Assembly (NCBI RefSeq): GCF_900176635.1 | Contig: NZ_FXLN01000003.1 | Span: 248,001-312,000, forward strand | Source of the DNA: Clostridium merdae | GTDB lineage: Bacteria > Bacillota > Clostridia > Oscillospirales > Acutalibacteraceae | Reading direction: 5' to 3' | Length of the DNA stretch: 64,000 nucleotides | Shown here: positions 43,278 to 51,488 of the stretch, in pieces | How positions within the stretch are numbered: the first letter of the stretch is position 1 | Layout of the letters: the number at the start of each line of letters is the position of its first letter | Notes under the pieces: generated by a model | The model's database searches: none | What the model was told of the DNA's origin: nothing | The model's input: the letters and a program-made list of their open reading frames with translations, nothing else | Program-made: the position numbers and the translations under genes

Positions 43278-43305
43278 TTGAATCATATCAAATTTGTGAT
43301 ATACT
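43278..43305 (+). promoter_or_regulatory. MarR promoter with overlapping operator
   Basis: TTGAAT (43278-43283) and TATACT (43300-43305) are 16 bp apart. The perfect inverted repeat ATATCA-AATTTG-TGATAT (43285-43302) lies between and over the -10, the expected site of MarR self-repression. A palindrome of this type in the 136-bp divergent region may also control the oxidoreductase gene. Confidence 0.75.
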
Positions 43306-43330
43306 GTCAATATAAAAAAGAGGTGAAAAT

Positions 43331-43747
43331 ATGGAAGTTAGAAATTGCATTAATTTTTTGTTGAGCTCTTCGCAGAATACTGTTTTTAAATATTTTTCGA
43401 AAAAACTTTCAGAATATGGTATAACGCCAGCACAATATAGTGTTTTGAACTGTCTATGGCAATATGGTGATATAAGTCCATCAAGAATAAGGGAACTTTT
43501 GAGTCTTGAAGCATCTTCAGTGTCTGGTATTCTTGATAGGATGCAAAAGAATAACCTTATTGAAAGACATATAGATCAAAATAATCAGAGAGCTATCATT
43601 GTTTCTTTAACAGAGAAATCTATGGCGATTAAAGACGGTGTTGAAACTGTTGTTAACGAGATGAATCATAAGTTTTTAGAATCTTTATCAGATAAAGAAA
43701 AAGACATATTGAAGAACGCACTTTTTAAAATTATTGATATGGAATAA
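43331..43747 (+). CDS. MarR family transcriptional regulator
   Basis: A 138-residue winged-helix regulator. The HTH is ISPSRIRELLSLEASSVSGILDRMQKNNLI, followed by the wing RHIDQNNQRAIIVSLTEKS and a dimerisation helix with LESLSDKEKDILKNAL. RBS AGAGGTG precedes the ATG at good distance. It is divergent from the YhdH-type oxidoreductase gene and probably controls it and itself. The ligand is unknown. It ends at the hairpin at 43750. Confidence 0.9.
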   Translation: MEVRNCINFLLSSSQNTVFKYFSKKLSEYGITPAQYSVLNCLWQYGDISPSRIRELLSLEASSVSGILDRMQKNNLIERHIDQNNQRAIIVSLTEKSMAIKDGVETVVNEMNHKFLESLSDKEKDILKNALFKIIDME

Positions 43748-43749
43748 AT

Positions 43750-43794
43750 AATAAAATGCCTAGCTCCTAAAATTCAGGAGCTAGGCATTTTATT
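43750..43794. terminator. bidirectional terminator, 19-bp perfect stem
   Basis: AATAAAATGCCTAGCTCCT (43750-43768) pairs perfectly with AGGAGCTAGGCATTTTATT (43776-43794). It lies between the MarR gene (+) and the methyltransferase gene (-) and can serve both. Confidence 0.9.
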
Positions 43795-43802
43795 ATTAAA
43801 CT

Positions 43803-44405
43803 CTATTTCTGAGAATCAAGAATAAACAAGGATGCATCATGTCCCATAAATATATTGCTTCCAGTATAAAAAGTTTTAGACTGAATATCCTTGTATCCTA
43901 TTTTTTTCATAATTTCAGTTAACTCTGATTGATTAAATCCGTTATGAACCATATCTGAAACTATTTTTTCATTTTTATCAAAATCTACAATTAGTAAATG
44001 TCCAGTTTTTTTTAGAACATTAAATAATCTTGATAAAACTAATTCAATATCATTAATATGGAGTAAAACTTGAGCCATAAAAATATAGTCAGCTTGTATA
44101 TCTGAAAGATTATCTTTTTCAAAGTCAAAGCATAATGTAGTTGCTTTCTGTAAATTAAAACCGGAAATTTTCTGTTTAATTTGATCAATCATATTTTGTG
44201 ATGTATCTAGAAAAAGCATAGAATTAAAATCGCTTAGCAGGTTTATTCCAACAAGACCTGTTCCACACCCAAAATCAATAGCATTCTTACTTTTAGCATC
44301 CACTAGATATTCACGAATAGCATCTGATGATACCCTTGCAATTTGCACTCTTTCAGGAGTGTCATATATATTAGCTATCATTTCAAACTTATCCGTATTT
44401 CCCAT
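43803..44405 (-). CDS. class I SAM-dependent methyltransferase
   Basis: ATG 44405 follows AAAGAGG at good spacing and gives about 200 residues. The Rossmann SAM motif is NAIDFGCGTGLVGINLL with a second acidic motif SMLFLDTSQNMIDQIKQ and the motif III YIFMAQVLLHIND. The N-terminal lobe (YDTPERVQIA) resembles small-molecule methyltransferases such as those of the ubiquinone/menaquinone or arsenite class, but no specific acceptor can be assigned. It lies 14-30 bp downstream of rlmD and on the same strand. Confidence 0.85.
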   Translation of the reverse strand: MGNTDKFEMIANIYDTPERVQIARVSSDAIREYLVDAKSKNAIDFGCGTGLVGINLLSDFNSMLFLDTSQNMIDQIKQKISGFNLQKATTLCFDFEKDNLSDIQADYIFMAQVLLHINDIELVLSRLFNVLKKTGHLLIVDFDKNEKIVSDMVHNGFNQSELTEIMKKIGYKDIQSKTFYTGSNIFMGHDASLFILDSQK

Positions 44406-44433
44406 TATTACCTCTTTCATTTACAATAAATCA

Positions 44434-45798
44434 TCAACCTTCCGCTCTTTCAAGCTTCACTACACACTCCACGTGCTTTGTTCTTGGGAATAAATCTACC
44501 GGAGTAATTAGACCAGTGGTGTAACCAAGCTCTCGGAAGAGTTTTACATCACGTGCCAGTGTGGCGGGGTCGCAAGAAACATATACAATACGGGAGGGAG
44601 ACATTCCAGCTACCGTATGAATCAGCTCGGGGGTACAACCTTTTCTGGGTGGGTCAAGCACTACAACATCAGGTTTTTCGCCGCGCTGCGTTAACTGCTG
44701 AGCTGCCTCGTTTGCATCCATACATAAAAACTCTGTGTTCTCAATGCGATTTAACTTCGCATTTTCACGAGCATTTTCAACTGCTTGCTCAACTACCTCT
44801 ACTCCAATAACACGACCAGCGCGACTTGCCATGGAAAGGCCAATGGTACCTGTGCCGCAGTACAAATCGAGCACCGTTTCTTTTCCTGTAAGACCAGCAT
44901 AATCGTTGGCCAGAGCATAAAGCTTCTCTGCCTGGTCATGGTTCACTTGGTAAAAGGACATGGGAGAAATGCGAAATTGCAGCCCATACATCTTATCTGT
45001 TATAAAATCCTGCCCCCAAACAGTGCGAAAGCGCCTGCCCAGAACCACATTTGTATCTTCCCTATTATTATTAATCAACACACATTTCAGGCCATCGACC
45101 CTCTCGCGCAGAAGCGTAACAAGGGACTCTTCCCCTTTGAGTCCGTTTCCATTTACGACCACACAAATCATAACCTCTCCGGTTCCCTGTGCAGCACGCA
45201 AATACAGGTGGCGAATCTTCCCTTTGTGAGTCGTCTCGTCGTAAACGCTCTCTCCACTTTGGTTTGCCCATTCCAAAAAAGCCAAAAGTGCCTGCTCAAA
45301 CGGTTTGGGCTGCAAGGCACAGTGAGTACATGGTACAATACGATGGCTGTGGTTTGCAAAAAATCCGGCAATGAGGTTCCCTTGCTTGTCCTTACCAAGC
45401 GGAATTTGCGCCTTGTTGCGGTATCCATTCACATTTTGTGAGCCAACAATCGGCTGAATCTCCGGATTCTGCATGCCGCCAATTCGCATCAACGCGTCGC
45501 GAACTCGCGTCTCCTTTGCGTGCAGCTCTTCGGAATACGTGATATGGCGATAGGCACACCCTCCGCATTGAAGCGACACGGGACAGTCCGATTCCATTCG
45601 ATGAGTGGATGGCACTAATATTTCTTGAATTTTACCAACAGCATAGGTTTTTGCTGTTTTTACAATATGAATGCGCAGCCGGTCACCGGCGGCCGCACCC
45701 GGCACAAATACTGCAATACCATCTACGCGCCCAACACCGTTACCCTCTGCGGTCATCCCGGTAATCTCTATTTCATGTAGCTCGTTCTTTTTTAACAT
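44434..45798 (-). CDS. rlmD: 23S rRNA (uracil-C5)-methyltransferase RlmD/RumA type
   Basis: A 454-residue enzyme. An N-terminal TRAM domain (ITGMTAEGNGVGRVDG ... VFVPGAAAGDRLRI) is followed by a 4Fe-4S cysteine cluster (CPVSLQCGGC, about 75-84, with a fourth Cys in CTHCALQP), then the SAM domain (VLDLYCGTGTIGLSMA) and the active-site segment VYVSCDPATLARDV with the nucleophilic Cys. It methylates a uracil in 23S rRNA, U1939 for RlmD. Bacterial paralogues RlmCD act on U747 as well, so substrate number is uncertain. Confidence 0.88.
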   Translation of the reverse strand: MLKKNELHEIEITGMTAEGNGVGRVDGIAVFVPGAAAGDRLRIHIVKTAKTYAVGKIQEILVPSTHRMESDCPVSLQCGGCAYRHITYSEELHAKETRVRDALMRIGGMQNPEIQPIVGSQNVNGYRNKAQIPLGKDKQGNLIAGFFANHSHRIVPCTHCALQPKPFEQALLAFLEWANQSGESVYDETTHKGKIRHLYLRAAQGTGEVMICVVVNGNGLKGEESLVTLLRERVDGLKCVLINNNREDTNVVLGRRFRTVWGQDFITDKMYGLQFRISPMSFYQVNHDQAEKLYALANDYAGLTGKETVLDLYCGTGTIGLSMASRAGRVIGVEVVEQAVENARENAKLNRIENTEFLCMDANEAAQQLTQRGEKPDVVVLDPPRKGCTPELIHTVAGMSPSRIVYVSCDPATLARDVKLFRELGYTTGLITPVDLFPRTKHVECVVKLERAEG

Positions 45799-46051
45799 TT
45801 AAACTCTCCGTTCGTGCAGCGCACTCTATAAAATTCTATTCTTCAAATATCTTAATTAAGATAAAAATAAGTGAATGAATTACTAAAAGTGTAGCATTTT
45901 CCGGCTGTAAACACAAGATAAGAAAAAAATGCTAAAAATTTTTCCTATTTTGAATAATGGCTGAATTTGTGTCAATCATAATAAATATTAAATGGCTTAG
46001 CCATGCAATTTATGAAAAAAGCAGATTCATTATTAAGCTTTTGTTAAATTC

Positions 46052-46081
46052 TTGACTTTACTGTATATAGTGGTTTATACT
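46052..46081 (+). promoter_or_regulatory. promoter of the candidate small RNA
   Basis: TTGACT (46052-46057) and TATACT (46076-46081) are 18 bp apart and oriented towards the terminator at 46175. The expected start is near 46088. Confidence 0.6.
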
Positions 46082-46087
46082 AGGGTA

Positions 46088-46218
46088 AAAGAAATATAAT
46101 ATTTCGATATACCCATTTTACTTGTTAATAAGACCGCGGCGGATGCCGTACCTTTTTCAATACAACTCCTCCCCAAAAAGGCTGAAACCGGTAAGTTTTT
46201 ACCGGTTTCAGCCTTTTT
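46088..46218 (+). ncRNA. candidate small regulatory RNA
   Basis: A transcript of about 130 nt is implied by the promoter above and a terminator whose 20-bp perfect stem (46175-46194 and 46199-46218) ends in a T-run. Between them is GACCGCGGCGGATGCCGT and a C-rich segment CTCCTCCCC (about 46166-46174), the complement of a Shine-Dalgarno sequence. C-rich single strands of this type in Firmicutes sRNAs (RsaE-like) block ribosome binding sites. I do not recognise the RNA as a known family. It has no usable reading frame with a ribosome binding site. Confidence 0.55.
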
Positions 46219-46495
46219 ATCGTACCCGATTCTTTTGCTGATATGTGCCTGTTTTTGTATAAATGCAACAAACTGTATCTTGTATTTCTATGGAACCTTT
46301 TGCAACGATTTCATTGGTCATTTTTTTGCATGATGATACGCCTACGTCCTGCAAAAATACACAAAGTTAAGAGTGAACACTCTATTTCATTCCACATTGC
46401 ACAATCGAATCTGCAAGATGCTGTGAATTTAATGCAAGTGAACGAAAAAAACATAACACATTCCGAAAAAATGCACGATACATAATAACCAAATT

Positions 46496-48301
46496 TTACT
46501 CCATGGAGAGCGGCAGCCGAACGGTAAACGTGCTCCCTTTGCCAATTTCGCTTTCCACACTCACTTCTCCGTGGTACAAAGCGGCTAAATGCTTTACGAT
46601 AGAAAGCCCTAGCCCTGTGCCGCCAATTTCTCGTGAGCGGCTGGTATCTACCCGGTAAAAGCGTTCAAATAAGCGGTCGAGGTGCTCCTGCTCTATGCCG
46701 ATTCCCGTGTCACGCACGCGTACAATCGCCATGTGTCTCTGCTTTAGGGCAGTTACGGTCACGGTACCGTTGGGTACATTGTACTTGATGGCGTTTTCAA
46801 TCAAGTTCCCAAATAACTGCCCAATACGCGTAGGCGAGCAATCGCAAAATAACGTGGAGTCTGCATCCAGCTGAAGGGTAACCGATGCTTTTTCGGCAAT
46901 CGGACGCAACCGCTCCAGGGTATCTTCCAACTCCTCTTTTAGATTACAACGCCGTGCCGACGGGTCATCTTTTGCGTTCTCAATCTGAGAAAGCACAAGC
47001 ATATCGTCTATTAAGTGGTGGAGGCGTTCGGCTTCAATATCTAATACATCGTAAAAATAACGCCGGGTTTCTTCGTTACGGTCACCACTTCGTAACAGCT
47101 CAATGCTACCGCGAATGGAGGTAAGCGGTGTTTTTAGCTCGTGAGTTACATTGGCCACAAACTCACTGCGTAGCTGCTCCAGCTGGCGCATGCGGGTAAC
47201 ATCGGCAATTACGGCGAGAATCTCTCCATCCTCTCTCTTACCGGGGATTGGTGCAATGTACACGTTAAACTGCTTTTCCTTCGGGCCGCCGGTGGTGAGT
47301 GTTGCGCGGTGCACTGCGTCCTGCTCGCTCTGTTCCCCCGCACTGTGCATACGCTCGGCAAGCTGGCGGATGAGCAGGCTGCCGTCAAGCACGCCACCCT
47401 CCTTTAAATCCTTTGCATGAAGAAGCTCTCTTGCGCGCTGGTTTAAGAAAACCACCCGATTGTTTTTGTCCACACACAGCACGCCATCATCCATTCCCTG
47501 AAGAACCCCTAGAAGCTGCTCTTGCTTCTTCTGTGTTTGCAGAACTGCCTGCTCGGTACTCTCCGCCATCACATTGAATGAATTTGTCAATTCTCCAATT
47601 TCGCCGGTAAACTCCCCTTTCATACGACCCGAAAGATCGCCATTTGATATTCGACGAGCTACCTTGCTCAAATTACGGATGGGGAGGGTAAAACGGTCCG
47701 CCATAAACCAAGTAACCGTACAAATTAAAATCAGGCCTAACAGCAGGCTAACAAGAGAACCCGCCCAAAACTTTTGGGTAACGCGGTCTAAGTCTGCCAT
47801 AGAAAGTGCCGCACGCAAGTACCCTTGGTTAGAAAGCCGCACTGCCGCATAATAAAAACGCTCGCCGCGGTTTGCTGAAAGGCGTATATCGTAGCCACGG
47901 CCTGTTTTGCTTGCCTGTACAATCTCTGGCCGAGTGAGGTGATTTCCCCTTACGGTATCGTCATCCACATCTCCCGGCTGTTCACTGTCGCCTACCACAT
48001 TGCCCTTGGAATCGAGTACGGTAATCCGCATTAGCTGTCCCACGGATTCCAGTCGTTCGCTTTCCTCGCGGGTATATTTTTGAGGATTCGCCCATATCTC
48101 GTTGTTTTGTGTTTCCATAATGGCGAGGGATGCGTCAAGCCTCTTTGTGAATTCTTCCTGGTATTGCTTTTGCACCAAAACCGCCACAAGCGCAAAGGCG
48201 AGACAAAACCCGGCACATAGAATTAACGAGCTAAGCAGCATTAGACGCTGCTTTACCGAACCGTTTCCAAACCACCTTAAAACATGATTTTTCTTTTCCA
48301 C
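46496..48301 (-). CDS. phoR: PhoR-like sensor histidine kinase
   Basis: The GTG at 48301 has GGAGGG 7 nt upstream, while ATG 48316 has no site, so I choose GTG (about 601 residues). Two membrane helices (about 18-43 and 178-202) flank a ~135-residue sensor loop; a HAMP (about 200-255), a PAS domain (about 265-370; DDGVLCVDKNNRVVFLN), and the kinase core follow: H-box VTHELKTPLTSIRGS, N-box LFGNLIENAIKYN, GGTGLGLSIVK. It is of the PhoR/WalK type. The likely partner is the response regulator at 49957, about 1.7 kb upstream beyond the oppositely oriented niaR-niaX pair. Confidence 0.85.
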   Translation of the reverse strand: MEKKNHVLRWFGNGSVKQRLMLLSSLILCAGFCLAFALVAVLVQKQYQEEFTKRLDASLAIMETQNNEIWANPQKYTREESERLESVGQLMRITVLDSKGNVVGDSEQPGDVDDDTVRGNHLTRPEIVQASKTGRGYDIRLSANRGERFYYAAVRLSNQGYLRAALSMADLDRVTQKFWAGSLVSLLLGLILICTVTWFMADRFTLPIRNLSKVARRISNGDLSGRMKGEFTGEIGELTNSFNVMAESTEQAVLQTQKKQEQLLGVLQGMDDGVLCVDKNNRVVFLNQRARELLHAKDLKEGGVLDGSLLIRQLAERMHSAGEQSEQDAVHRATLTTGGPKEKQFNVYIAPIPGKREDGEILAVIADVTRMRQLEQLRSEFVANVTHELKTPLTSIRGSIELLRSGDRNEETRRYFYDVLDIEAERLHHLIDDMLVLSQIENAKDDPSARRCNLKEELEDTLERLRPIAEKASVTLQLDADSTLFCDCSPTRIGQLFGNLIENAIKYNVPNGTVTVTALKQRHMAIVRVRDTGIGIEQEHLDRLFERFYRVDTSRSREIGGTGLGLSIVKHLAALYHGEVSVESEIGKGSTFTVRLPLSME

Positions 48302-48465
48302 CTGCAATCCCTCCATGTCAATTGAAAAGCATACCACTTTTCCTGAAAATATGCTATGATGATAAAAAACCTCATAATATTTTGTGTGTAAAGCATTGAT
48401 ACAACAACCGTATTCTGGAGTGCGTACCCGGGTAAATATGAAACAGGAAAGGAAGCCGATTACCG

Positions 48466-48999
48466 ATGACCTCTGCCGAACGACGTGAAAAAATACTAGC
48501 ACTATTGCAGCAAAGCCGCCAGCCGGTAAGCGCCGGTGCCATAGCCCGGCAGTTTCAGGTAAGCCGGCAAATTATAGTGGGGGATGTTGCCCTGCTGCGC
48601 GCCGCGAATGAGAAAATTGCAGCCACCCCGCGCGGCTATGTATTGGAGTATGATTTACCGGAGGGTGAATACCGCGTTATTATCGCCTGCCGCCATAACG
48701 GAAGCCAAATGGAAGACGAGCTAACTACCATTGTAGACAACGGCGGCAAAATATTGGATGTAACCGTAGAGCATGCCGTGTACGGGCAGCTAAGCGGCCA
48801 GCTCCGTATTGGCTCGCGATACGACGTTACGGATTTTCTGGAGCGTTTGAATAGTAGCCACTCTGCCCCTCTTTCCGATTTAACAGGAGGGATACATCTG
48901 CATACCGTTGCATTTACCAGCCGAGAGGACCAAGAGCGAACACTCGCTGCACTAACCCAAAAGGGCTATTTGCTTGAGCAACGTGAAACGGATATTTAA
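48466..48999 (+). CDS. niaR: NiaR niacin-responsive transcriptional repressor
   Basis: A 177-residue protein: an N-terminal HTH_11 (RREKILALLQQSRQPVSAGAIARQF, about 5-60) and a C-terminal 3H domain with three conserved His motifs (CRHNGS, VEHAVYGQ, GGIHLHTVAF), the ligand and metal-binding positions. NiaR represses niacin uptake and NAD synthesis genes when niacin is abundant. ATG 48466 follows AAGGAAG. It is divergent from the phoR gene and followed, through a hairpin, by niaX. Confidence 0.9.
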   Translation: MTSAERREKILALLQQSRQPVSAGAIARQFQVSRQIIVGDVALLRAANEKIAATPRGYVLEYDLPEGEYRVIIACRHNGSQMEDELTTIVDNGGKILDVTVEHAVYGQLSGQLRIGSRYDVTDFLERLNSSHSAPLSDLTGGIHLHTVAFTSREDQERTLAALTQKGYLLEQRETDI

Positions 49000-49019
49000 T
49001 TTACCAAAAATATTTGTGT

Positions 49020-49048
49020 GGAGGTGTCTTGACACCTCCGCTTTTTTG
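49020..49048 (+). terminator. niaR terminator that contains an operator-like core
   Basis: GGAGGTGTC (49020-49028) pairs perfectly with GACACCTCC (49031-49039) and TTTTTT follows at 49042. The centre GTGTCTTGACAC is the reverse complement of the TGTCAAGACA repeat 30 bp downstream. Confidence 0.75.
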
Positions 49049-49049
49049 T

Positions 49050-49079
49050 TTTACAATACTGTCAAGACACATGTAATGT
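49050..49079 (+). promoter_or_regulatory. niaX promoter and NiaR operator candidate
   Basis: TTTACA (49050-49055) and TAATGT (49074-49079) are 18 bp apart. Between them lies the inverted repeat TGTC-AA-GACA (49060-49069), in the position of a repressor site and followed by ACATGTAATG. NiaR is the neighbouring regulator, so its binding here is likely. Confidence 0.6.
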
Positions 49080-49130
49080 CATTTGAAAAACAAAAATAAA
49101 TTTATTTAAGATACTTTTTGAGGTGACGAG

Positions 49131-49721
49131 ATGAAACAAACGAATCAAAAAATAGTAACCATGGTAATTGCCGCTCTGCTTTGCGCAGTTGGCATTGTTA
49201 TTCCCATGTTTGCGCCAAAAATTGTACTTGAACCCATGAGCTTTACTCTTGCAAGCCATGTTGCCATTTTTATTGCCATGTTTATTTCGCCTCCGGTTGC
49301 TTTTGCCGTTACATTAGGCACCAGTATTGGTTTCTTTTTTGCGGGACTTCCGCCAGTGGTTGCCTTGCGTGCGCTCAGCCACCTCGGCTTTGTGGCCGCC
49401 GGATGCTTGATTTTAAAGAAGTACCCGAATGTACTTTTAAAGCCGGCTTCCAGCGTATTGTTCAGCTTTGTTCTGGCACTGGTTCATGCGATTTGCGAGG
49501 CACTTGTGGTAACCATGTTCTATTTTGGCGGAATGCTAAACAGCGGATTTTACAATAAGGGCTTTGCATTCTCAGTACTGCTCATGGTCGGCGTTGGTAC
49601 CATCGTACACAGCATGATCGATTTTGGCATCGCTCTAGCTGTGTGGAAGCCCGTAAGCCGTGTAATTCAAATTCCGGTGAGTGCTCCTATTAAAGCATCT
49701 CAAAAAAGTGTCGTATTATAA
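49131..49721 (+). CDS. niaX: niacin ECF transporter S component NiaX
   Basis: A 196-residue hydrophobic protein with about six membrane segments. Features such as FISPPVAFAVTLGTSIGFFFAGLPPV and ALVHAICEALVVTMFYFGG are typical of NiaX-like S components of energy-coupling factor transporters. It binds niacin and uses a shared ECF module encoded elsewhere. ATG 49131 follows GAGGTGA. It is adjacent to niaR with an operator-like element between, which supports the assignment over other S components. Confidence 0.85.
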   Translation: MKQTNQKIVTMVIAALLCAVGIVIPMFAPKIVLEPMSFTLASHVAIFIAMFISPPVAFAVTLGTSIGFFFAGLPPVVALRALSHLGFVAAGCLILKKYPNVLLKPASSVLFSFVLALVHAICEALVVTMFYFGGMLNSGFYNKGFAFSVLLMVGVGTIVHSMIDFGIALAVWKPVSRVIQIPVSAPIKASQKSVVL

Positions 49722-49742
49722 GTTTACCAGTATTCATAAATA

Positions 49743-49793
49743 GCTTGCCCGGTAAATCGAAATGAAAAAGATTTACCGGGCAAGCCATTTTTT
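49743..49793 (+). terminator. terminator of niaX
   Basis: GCTTGCCCGGTAAATC (49743-49758) pairs perfectly with GATTTACCGGGCAAGC (49770-49785), followed by a T-run. Confidence 0.88.
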
Positions 49794-49956
49794 CGTTAGA
49801 AGAAGCCTCTTGCAGGTAGGCCTTGTTTGTAAATTAAAAATCTACGGATTTTCAAGACAGAATGGTGAATGGCAAGGTTAAAATCGCAGGAATTCTTTCC
49901 GTATTCCAAATAATTTTGACGCATCCAGACGCAATTTTTACCGAAACAAACAAGAG

Positions 49957-50655
49957 CTAATCCTGTTCGGTAAATTTATAGCCCACACCGCGTACGGTTT
50001 GTACCAACCGGGGAGCTTCGGGGTCTTCCTCTATTTTCTGGCGCAGGTAACGCACATGAACATCTACGGTACGGGTATCCCCATAATACTCCACGCCCCA
50101 CACCTTATCGAGCAGAGCATCGCGCGTCATCACGCGGCCACGGTGCTTCATCAGCATCACGAGCAAGTCGAACTCCTTTGCGGTCAGCTCTCGCAGCTCC
50201 CCGTTTTTACTTACCGTATGCCGTGAAATATCTACGCTCAACCCACCACCCCTTAGCACCTCGTCCTCCTGCTCTTGTGCACCGCGCTCACTGCGGCGCA
50301 AGACCGCACGTACACGCGCAGTCAGCTCTTTTACGCTAAAAGGCTTTACAATATAATCATCTGCTCCAATTTCCAAACCCAAAACACGGTCAAATTCTTC
50401 GCTACGAGCAGTCAGCATTAAAATGGGCAGATTTTTCCCCTCTGGGCTTTCCCGTAGGGTTCGGCATACCGCAAGCCCATCTGGAGGCGGCATCATCCAG
50501 TCTAATATCACGGCGTCGGGCCTTTTTTGCCGCACTGCTGCCAACAGAGTGGTTCCGTCTGCAAATTCTGCACTCTCGTAACCGGCGTCCTTTAGGCCGA
50601 ACGCCACCAGCTTGCGGATATTCGGTTCATCGTCGGCAATATAAACCAAAGCCAT
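49957..50655 (-). CDS. phoP: PhoP/PhoB-like response regulator
   Basis: A 232-residue OmpR-family regulator. Receiver: YIADDEPNIRKL (acidic pair), ILDWMMPPPDG with the phospho-Asp, and IVKPFSVKEL. The winged helix shows LTAKEFDLLVMLMKHRGRVMTRDALLDKVWG and TRTVDVHVRYLRQKIEED, the PhoB/PhoP pattern. It should activate the pst operon under phosphate limitation through the Pho box at 55535. It is the last gene of the operon, 100 bp after phoU. Its kinase gene is separate, at 46496. Confidence 0.88.
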   Translation of the reverse strand: MALVYIADDEPNIRKLVAFGLKDAGYESAEFADGTTLLAAVRQKRPDAVILDWMMPPPDGLAVCRTLRESPEGKNLPILMLTARSEEFDRVLGLEIGADDYIVKPFSVKELTARVRAVLRRSERGAQEQEDEVLRGGGLSVDISRHTVSKNGELRELTAKEFDLLVMLMKHRGRVMTRDALLDKVWGVEYYGDTRTVDVHVRYLRQKIEEDPEAPRLVQTVRGVGYKFTEQD

Positions 50656-50755
50656 TCTTTGTTTCTCCTCTCGGCAACTGCACCCTACCTATTTCACTAC
50701 GTTTGGCTACATCCATACATACAGGCGTTTTGCTGCCATGTGATTTATCATTGCT

Positions 50756-51418
50756 TTAAATCTTTTCGTTGAGCTCGGGGTGTACGCCGTTTTCCATATA
50801 AATGACCCATTCGGCTATATTGGTGGCATGGTCTGCCGTACGCTCAATGTATTTGGTGATGAAGATAAGGTCTACCTCGCACATCACATTGCGGGGGTTT
50901 TGGGTAATGATGTCGCACATCTCTAAAATGATTTTGGAGAACATCATATCTACCACATCATCATACTGGCAGATTGCCTTTGCCTCTTCCACATCGTGCG
51001 AAATAAATACATCAATCGAGCGTCGGAACATTCCACGCGCTTCCTCTAGCATGTGTACCACATGCGAAAGAGCCAAGCTGTTACCGTTAAAATCGCCGCC
51101 CGCAACTATCTCACAAATATCGGCACACTGGTCTGCTACGCGTTCCATATCCGTTAAAATTTTCAGGCAAGCTGCAATCATGCGTAAATCGCCTGCAATA
51201 GGCTGCTGTAACGCAATTAAGTTCAGGCACATTTTTTCAATTTGGTGCTCTTGGCGGTCAATCTGCTCATCGCTTTCCGCCACCTCCCGAGCCTTATCTA
51301 AGTCCAGTGTTCGTAAGGCTTCGATTGTTTCAAGCAGGCGGCCGTCTACGTCGTTGCCCATTGAAACCATTTCCTGCGCAAGCTCCTCTAGCTCACGCTC
51401 AAACATTTTTCTAGCCAT
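50756..51418 (-). CDS. phoU: phosphate signalling protein PhoU
   Basis: A 220-residue all-helical protein with two PhoU repeats, each with the pattern (M/I)(A/I)ACLKILTDMERVADQCADI and KYIERTADHATNIAEWVIY. PhoU inhibits the kinase when phosphate is plentiful and links the Pst transporter to PhoR. The RBS is GAGAGGAAAC before ATG 51418. It lies 70 bp after pstB in the pst operon. Confidence 0.93.
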   Translation of the reverse strand: MARKMFERELEELAQEMVSMGNDVDGRLLETIEALRTLDLDKAREVAESDEQIDRQEHQIEKMCLNLIALQQPIAGDLRMIAACLKILTDMERVADQCADICEIVAGGDFNGNSLALSHVVHMLEEARGMFRRSIDVFISHDVEEAKAICQYDDVVDMMFSKIILEMCDIITQNPRNVMCEVDLIFITKYIERTADHATNIAEWVIYMENGVHPELNEKI

Positions 51419-51488
51419 AGTTTCCTCTCTTCCCGCCGCAAGCCGCCGGCGTTCTCTGTTTTGATCATATCAGACAAGCCTGGGAAAA

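Larger units (their letters stand above)
45799..46495. other. 697-bp intergenic region holding a candidate small RNA
   Basis: No long reading frame with a ribosome binding site is seen on either strand. The palindrome ATGGCT-T-AGCCAT lies near 45994-46006. A promoter and a strong terminator at 46052-46218 define a probable small transcript (listed separately). From 46219 to 46495 I see nothing. Confidence 0.6.

Noticed and set aside
46243..46485. Plus-strand 80-codon frame downstream of the candidate small RNA
   Set aside because: No ribosome binding site or domain and composition like intergenic DNA.
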